From Caldivirga sp. (GTDB lineage Archaea > Thermoproteota > Thermoprotei > Thermoproteales > Thermocladiaceae): a stretch of DNA of 8,946 nt. The notes beneath the pieces were generated by a model that worked only from the letters and a program-made list of their open reading frames with translations, made no database searches and had not been told where the DNA came from. Position 1 is the stretch's first letter, and each line of letters starts with the position of its first letter. The position numbers and the translations under genes are program-made. The DNA lies in the NCBI GenBank assembly GCA_028275645.1, contig JAPWUH010000039.1:1-8946 (forward strand), written 5' to 3'. Below, in pieces: positions 6,837 to 8,946 of this stretch.

Positions 6837-6862
6837 ATGGTTAGGATGGAACTACACTAGTT

Positions 6863-6873
6863 AATGTTTAAAA
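6863..6873 (+). promoter_or_regulatory. TATA box of rps8e
   Basis: The A/T-rich AATGTTTAAAA (core TTTAAAA, 6867-6873) is centred about 27 bp before the ATG at 6898, fitting a leaderless or nearly leaderless mRNA. It begins only about 27 bp to the right of the last hairpin of the mobile-element remnant, so the insertion came close to this promoter but left its core intact. Confidence 0.65.
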
Positions 6874-6897
6874 GGCTTGGCCTTAGGGTGCTTGGTA

Positions 6898-7293
6898 ATG
6901 GCTAAGTTGGCCGCCTATTACCAGGGTAATGACAACAGGAAGGTGAGTGGTGGATTTAGGGCCAGGCCCTATAAGGTTAAGAGGAAGGCCCTAGGCGGTG
7001 GGCCACCCACCAACACTAGGCTGGGGAATGTGGATAGAAGACTTATTGAGAGGGTTACCGGTGGTGGGTTTAAGATTAGGCTGGCTGAGGTTAGCTACGC
7101 CAATGTTTACGATAAGGGTAGCGGCACCTGTAGGAAGGCTAAGATACTTAGGATAGTTGAATCCCCGGCAAACAGTGAATTTGCCAAGAGGGGCATAATC
7201 GTGAAGGGCACCATCATAGAGACTGAGGTGGGTAGGGCAGTTGTTACGTCACGCCCAGGGCAGGATGGTGTGGTTAACGCCGTCAAGATATAA
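6898..7293 (+). CDS. rps8e: Small ribosomal subunit protein S8e
   Basis: This 131-residue protein is the archaeal form of S8e, a 30S subunit protein shared with eukaryotes and absent from bacteria. The family opening is clear: YYQGNDNRKVSGGFRARPYK, followed by KRKALGGGPPTNTRLG, a basic rRNA-binding stretch. The domain continues with RVTGGGFKIRLAEVSYANVYD, KAKILRIVESPANSEFAKRGIIVKGTIIET and a terminal SRPGQDGVVNAVKI. Length matches archaeal homologues (about 125-135 residues). The ATG at 6898 is chosen over a TTG at 6877 because homologues begin just before YQGND and the TATA box lies 26 bp upstream of this ATG; the TTG would fall almost against the TATA box. It appears to be a single-gene unit: the next gene has its own promoter 89 bp downstream. 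Confidence 0.96.
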   Translation: MAKLAAYYQGNDNRKVSGGFRARPYKVKRKALGGGPPTNTRLGNVDRRLIERVTGGGFKIRLAEVSYANVYDKGSGTCRKAKILRIVESPANSEFAKRGIIVKGTIIETEVGRAVVTSRPGQDGVVNAVKI

Positions 7294-7352
7294 ACCCAAA
7301 CCCTAATTCAAGCTTACCCTCGGCAAATACCCAATGGCTCTTTTAAGGATAG

Positions 7353-7360
7353 GTTTATAA
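7353..7360 (+). promoter_or_regulatory. TATA box of the coiled-coil protein gene
   Basis: GTTTATAA is centred about 26 bp before the ATG at 7383, again predicting a leaderless transcript separate from rps8e. A T-run (TTTT at 7341-7344) just upstream could help end rps8e transcription. Confidence 0.65.
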
Positions 7361-7382
7361 GCTAATTTAAGTGTAATAGCAC

Positions 7383-8036
7383 ATGTCGTCTGAGCAGTCT
7401 GAGGAGACTGGGGAGGAGGGTGAGGAGATTGAGAGGGAGAGCGCTACATCTGAGCTTGTTACGGAAGCAGGTAAGCGCATAATTAAGATCAAGCTATCAA
7501 CCGGTAAAACCTCCGCCGGTAAACTATTCGGTAGGCATGGTAAGGGTGGTAGGCCCGACTTCTTCAGGATAATATTCGGGGCCGTGGCCAATAGCCTGAG
7601 GACAAGCCTAGGTGAGGAGGAGGGTGAGGCTAAGTTTAACGAGTTGAGGGATAGGCGTGAATTCAGGGAATCCCTAACAAAGGTGTTCAATGACATTAAG
7701 AACTGGTTCTTCACGGAGGTTACTAAGCAGTACGACATAGGCAAGGGCGACGTGTTTGTAATACTCACGGAGCTTGACCTTGACCTTGAGACAGGTGAGC
7801 TTAGGTGGGTTAAGGAGAATAGCCAGGTGGTTTACTGGGTTAGGAGTGATAAGATTAAGGCAGCTGAGTCCTGCGGCAAGGTTGAGGAGGAGCTTAAGAG
7901 ACTTAAGGAGGATTACGATAAACTGAGGGAGGAGAACCTAAGGCTAAAGAACGAGAATGAAGCATTATCAAGGGAACTTGCTGACATTAAGGCTAGGCTA
8001 AGCGAACTACTCAAGGTACTCGGCAGCAGTAAATGA
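7383..8036 (+). CDS. Uncharacterised archaeal protein with acidic N-terminus and C-terminal coiled coil
   Basis: I cannot assign a function to this 217-residue soluble protein. It has three parts. Residues 1-30 are disordered-looking and strongly acidic (11 Glu in the first 25). Residues 31-157 form an alpha/beta-looking domain starting KRIIKIKLSTGKTSAGKLFG and ending YDIGKGDVFVILTELDLDLETGELRWVKENSQVVYWVR. Residues 165-213 form a charged coiled coil with Leu-rich heptads (EEELKRLKEDYDKLREENLRLKN and on). No signal peptide or membrane segment is seen. The LSTG...AG and KGDV...DLETGELRW spacing loosely recalls the archaeal DUF2258 family, but without an alignment this is tentative. A TATA box 26 bp before the ATG supports the start. 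It lies 38 bp before the GH31 gene, which has its own TATA-like element. The coiled coil suggests self-assembly or a partner protein. Confidence 0.85.
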   Translation: MSSEQSEETGEEGEEIERESATSELVTEAGKRIIKIKLSTGKTSAGKLFGRHGKGGRPDFFRIIFGAVANSLRTSLGEEEGEAKFNELRDRREFRESLTKVFNDIKNWFFTEVTKQYDIGKGDVFVILTELDLDLETGELRWVKENSQVVYWVRSDKIKAAESCGKVEEELKRLKEDYDKLREENLRLKNENEALSRELADIKARLSELLKVLGSSK

Positions 8037-8043
8037 GGCACCT

Positions 8044-8051
8044 GTTAAAAA
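8044..8051 (+). promoter_or_regulatory. TATA-like box of the alpha-glucosidase gene
   Basis: GTTAAAAA is centred about 27 bp before the ATG at 8075, inside the 38-bp gap after the coiled-coil gene. It suggests that the glucosidase can be transcribed on its own, although read-through from the preceding gene is possible. Confidence 0.45.
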
Positions 8052-8074
8052 GGGAGTAGGCTAGAACTGTTTTC

Positions 8075-8946
8075 ATGAGGGTTAGCGTTGAGGAGAATGA
8101 GCTAGGGTTTAGACTACTCATTAATAACCCAAAGCCGGTAGTAACCTTCAACTATAGGCCGAACAGGGTTGTTGGCGTCTTTGAGGGGCCTAGTTACGAG
8201 GGTGGGTTCCTTGGTCATAGGCTTAGGGTTGAGGAGTCTAACGGCAGGTTAACCATAGTCAAGGACCTTGACTTAAAGGAGCATGTGCTTGGGCTTGGGG
8301 AGAAGGCCTACGAACTTGATAGGAGGAGGGTTAGGGTTAGGATGTGGAACCTGGATGCATCCGCATCAGCCCCATACGGCTGGTACAGTGACCCACTCTA
8401 CGCCTCAATACCATTCCTAATAAGCGTCAGGCACGGTGAGGCGGTTGGGCTATTCGTTAACTCACCAGCCGAGCTCCACTTCGACATTGGCCTAACCAGG
8501 TATAATGAGGTCAGGGTTACGGTGCCCCACAGTGATGTTGAGGTTTACGTCATAAGGGGGCCCAGTATTGAGAGGGTTGTTGAGAACTACACAGACATAA
8601 CGGGCAAGCCCCTAGATCCACCTGACTGGGCCCTCGATTACCAGATATCTAGGTGCTGTGGTTATGAGCCCCAGGATGTCGTAGTTAGGATTGTTGATGA
8701 ACTCGAGGCCTTCGGCCTTAAACCATTGGCAGTGTACCTAGACCTCCAGTACATGGACTCCGGCAAGATATTCACCTGGGATAGGTCAAAGTTCCCTAAC
8801 CCAAGGGGGCTCTCCGAGGAGCTTCATAGGAGGGGTGTTAGGCTAATAACGATAATTGACCATTGGGTTAAGCTTGACCAAAACTTCGACGTGTTCCTAA
8901 GTGGGTTGGGTAAGTATTGCGAGACTCAGAATGGGGAACTCTACGT
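8075..8946 (+). CDS. malA: Glycoside hydrolase family 31 alpha-glucosidase, MalA type (partial, 3' end outside window)
   Basis: The frame is open from the ATG at 8075 to the right edge: 290 codons plus two bases. It follows closely the N-terminal part of Sulfolobus MalA, an about 690-residue alpha-glucosidase releasing glucose from maltose and malto-oligosaccharides. Shared blocks include LGLGEKAYELDRR (72-84), SDPLYASIPFLISV (105-118), GKPLDPPDWALDYQISR (177-193), YLDLQYMDSGKIFTW (221-235) and DHWVKLDQN (262-270). Residues 1 to about 175 make the N-terminal beta-sandwich domain and the TIM barrel starts near 180. The catalytic nucleophile Asp lies beyond the window, so activity cannot be judged. 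Compared with MalA as I remember it, the barrel strand reads L-Q-Y-M-D rather than I-H-Y-M-D, and a Cys pair (C194-C195) follows ISR. There is no signal peptide, so it is probably cytoplasmic. Confidence 0.92.
   Translation, partial: MRVSVEENELGFRLLINNPKPVVTFNYRPNRVVGVFEGPSYEGGFLGHRLRVEESNGRLTIVKDLDLKEHVLGLGEKAYELDRRRVRVRMWNLDASASAPYGWYSDPLYASIPFLISVRHGEAVGLFVNSPAELHFDIGLTRYNEVRVTVPHSDVEVYVIRGPSIERVVENYTDITGKPLDPPDWALDYQISRCCGYEPQDVVVRIVDELEAFGLKPLAVYLDLQYMDSGKIFTWDRSKFPNPRGLSEELHRRGVRLITIIDHWVKLDQNFDVFLSGLGKYCETQNGELY

Larger units (their letters stand above)
6578..6860 (+). mobile_element. Probable remnant of an IS200/IS605 (tnpB/IS1341-type) element: end hairpins, tnpB tail and omega-RNA-like region
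   Basis: The spacer between gar1 and rps8e is unlike the rest of the window: it is rich in C/G tracts and nested inverted repeats. Its left part holds GCCTCGCCCTTTAGGGC (6582-6598), a hairpin of the type common at the ends of archaeal IS605/tnpB elements. Its right part holds CCCGCCC/GGGCGGG (6807-6827) inside GACCCCC/GGGGGTC (6791-6836), resembling a right-end hairpin. Between them a plus-strand frame reads like the Pro/Thr/Lys-rich tail of TnpB. There is no TnpA, and no TnpB nuclease core could fit in so short a span. The most economical reading is an internal deletion derivative that keeps both ends. The outer limits are approximate. Family assignment rests on recognition of the hairpins and tail, not on an alignment. 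Confidence 0.5.
6627..6860 (+). pseudogene. TnpB C-terminal tail fragment
   Basis: A plus-strand frame is open from 6627 to a TAG at 6858-6860, giving about 75 residues: a hydrophobic/basic start (LLIPVLRRCLVLGVVPPRGG), then a Pro/Thr/Lys-rich segment (TTPRTKPITPKEGATPKTP) and the ending KPAPQKGGKGVMVR. Such low-complexity tails encoded across the right-end hairpin are typical of archaeal TnpB (OrfB) proteins, where the DNA doubles as the omega-RNA gene. The RuvC-like catalytic core and zinc ribbon are absent, since a TGA at 6624 and the short distance to gar1 leave no room for them. It has no obvious promoter or RBS of its own. The alternative is a chance open frame in GC-rich repeats. Confidence 0.45.

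Noticed and set aside
6578..6840. Hairpin-rich spacer as RNase P RNA or SRP RNA
   Set aside because: The conserved RNase P block GAGGAAAGUC and the SRP helix 8 motif with its GGAA-type loop were not found on either strand, and the end hairpins fit a mobile element better.
6877..6897. TTG start for rps8e, seven residues upstream
   Set aside because: It almost touches the TATA box, and S8e homologues begin just before the YQGND motif, matching the ATG at 6898.
7367..7768. Minus-strand 133-codon frame opposite the coiled-coil gene
   Set aside because: It is a Ser/Leu-rich mirror of an acidic, Glu/Lys-rich gene, a common artefact, with no start signals.
1..8946. CRISPR arrays and tRNA genes
   Set aside because: No regularly spaced direct repeats were seen, and none of the short intergenic gaps can hold a cloverleaf with the usual conserved T-arm.

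Overview
The window looks like chromosomal DNA of a thermophilic crenarchaeon, most likely a Thermoproteales member of the Caldivirga/Vulcanisaeta kind. This is inferred from archaeal-only genes (Gar1, TFB, ribosomal protein S8e), a MalA-type alpha-glucosidase, a sedolisin-type protease typical of acidic habitats, and archaeal TATA boxes placed about 26 bp before start codons, so that most genes appear to have leaderless mRNAs. No plasmid, virus or CRISPR signal is visible.

Layout, left to right: (1) the 5' part of a small membrane protein resembling the PsiE family, minus strand, cut by the left edge; (2) a divergent promoter region; (3) a MEMO1/AMMECR-partner (class III dioxygenase-like) protein, plus strand; (4) a 3.9 kb minus-strand gene for a 1309-residue membrane-anchored S53 (sedolisin/kumamolisin) protease with a very long C-terminal stalk; (5) a minus-strand operon gar1-tfb with an 8-base overlap; (6) a hairpin-packed, G/C-tract-rich stretch (about 6578-6860) that I interpret as a decayed IS200/IS605-type element keeping the tnpB 3' tail, the omega-RNA-like region and end hairpins but no transposase or nuclease core; (7) rps8e, plus strand; (8) an unrecognised acidic/coiled-coil protein, plus strand; (9) the 5' third of a GH31 alpha-glucosidase, cut by the right edge.

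Genes 5 and 7 serve the core information machinery (rRNA pseudouridylation, transcription initiation, the small ribosomal subunit). The protease and alpha-glucosidase fit a heterotroph living on peptides and oligosaccharides. The points most worth a second look are the stalked protease, whose two expected calcium-ligand Asp positions appear to be replaced, and the multi-hairpin mobile-element remnant next to the ribosomal gene promoter.
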